A stretch of DNA of 64,000 nt from Streptomyces violascens (GTDB taxonomy: Bacteria; Actinomycetota; Actinomycetes; Streptomycetales; Streptomycetaceae), in NCBI RefSeq assembly GCF_014649955.1, contig NZ_BMUA01000008.1, positions 62,001-126,000 on the forward strand, given 5' to 3'. Every line of letters starts with the position of its first letter. The stretch's first letter is position 1. The translations under genes were made by a program, and so were the position numbers. The notes under the pieces were generated by a model. The model was not told the DNA's origin. It saw only the letters and a list, made by a program, of their open reading frames with translations, and did not search any database. This document shows positions 63,937 through 64,000 of the stretch, piece by piece.

Positions 63937-64000
63937 TTGGTGAGCTCCAGGAGGGGGATGTCGGTGCGGTCGATCGCGAACACCTGGGCGTACAGCGAGA
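63933..64000 (-). CDS. C-terminal end of an unidentified gene (cut by window edge)
   Basis: The last 21 codons read SLYAQVFAIDRTDIPLLELTK then stop. The stop overlaps the LD-carboxypeptidase start by 4 bases, so the two form an operon. Too little sequence for a family call. Confidence 0.6.
   Translation of the reverse strand, partial: SLYAQVFAIDRTDIPLLELTK

Overview
The window is high-GC DNA (well over 70 percent by eye) with strong GC bias at third codon positions, frequent GTG and some TTG starts, and dense genes on both strands. Together with a Streptomyces-type gas-vesicle operon, secreted S1 and S53 proteases, MmyB-type XRE regulators and a SigB/F-type sigma factor, this points to a Streptomyces chromosome. 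I see no rRNA, tRNA, CRISPR, insertion sequence or complete prophage.

Layout. 1-2894: a tightly overlapping pqqABCDE operon on the minus strand (pqqE runs off the left edge), followed by an aldo/keto reductase. 4100-8100: secreted proteins, namely an S53 sedolisin, a frameshifted ricin-type lectin, a phosphatase-like lipoprotein and a streptogrisin-type S1 protease with a TTG start. 8450-12113: an AraC/NmrA divergent pair, a small secreted rodlin-like protein, a methyltransferase and a pterin dehydratase. 12194-25058: a dispersed glycan-type cluster made of an NAD-dependent epimerase, a two-component system, GT2 glycosyltransferase, DUF2064 transferase, methyltransferase, a polytopic Mo-cofactor oxidoreductase with a small membrane partner, a VOC protein and a GT87 glycosyltransferase. 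It is interrupted by a second S53 protease and a TrmB-type regulator. 25062-37445: regulators, small enzymes, an IMPase-like protein, a DUF2993 protein, an APC permease, a large membrane phosphodiesterase-like protein and an orphan recombinase-like protein. 37552-46344: MBL and DedA proteins, a lysine-free aminotransferase-fold protein, ANTAR and PAS/GAF signalling proteins, a SigB/F-type sigma factor, a CBS protein and a PAP2-diacylglycerol-kinase fusion. 46354-49934: the gas-vesicle operon gvpO-A-F-G-J-L-S-K, read right to left. 50145-64000: mostly unlinked metabolic and hypothetical genes, a GntR-adenosine deaminase pair, a CocE-type secreted hydrolase and an LD-carboxypeptidase.

How the parts work together. 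The most interesting unit is the 12-25 kb cluster. Its response regulator carries an extra C-terminal tail of about 120 residues rich in His-Gly. A shared motif, CTTACGNNNCGCG, occurs in the promoter regions of the two-component/GT2 pair, the Mo oxidoreductase and the GT87 gene, which suggests one local regulon. Near the right end, a GntR regulator and the adenosine deaminase gene share the palindrome CTTGTCAGACAA. The gas-vesicle operon has a sigma-B-like promoter (GTTT-N15-GGCTAC), and a SigB/F-type sigma gene lies 3 kb away. All functional statements come from reading translated sequence and motifs by eye; no database search was run.
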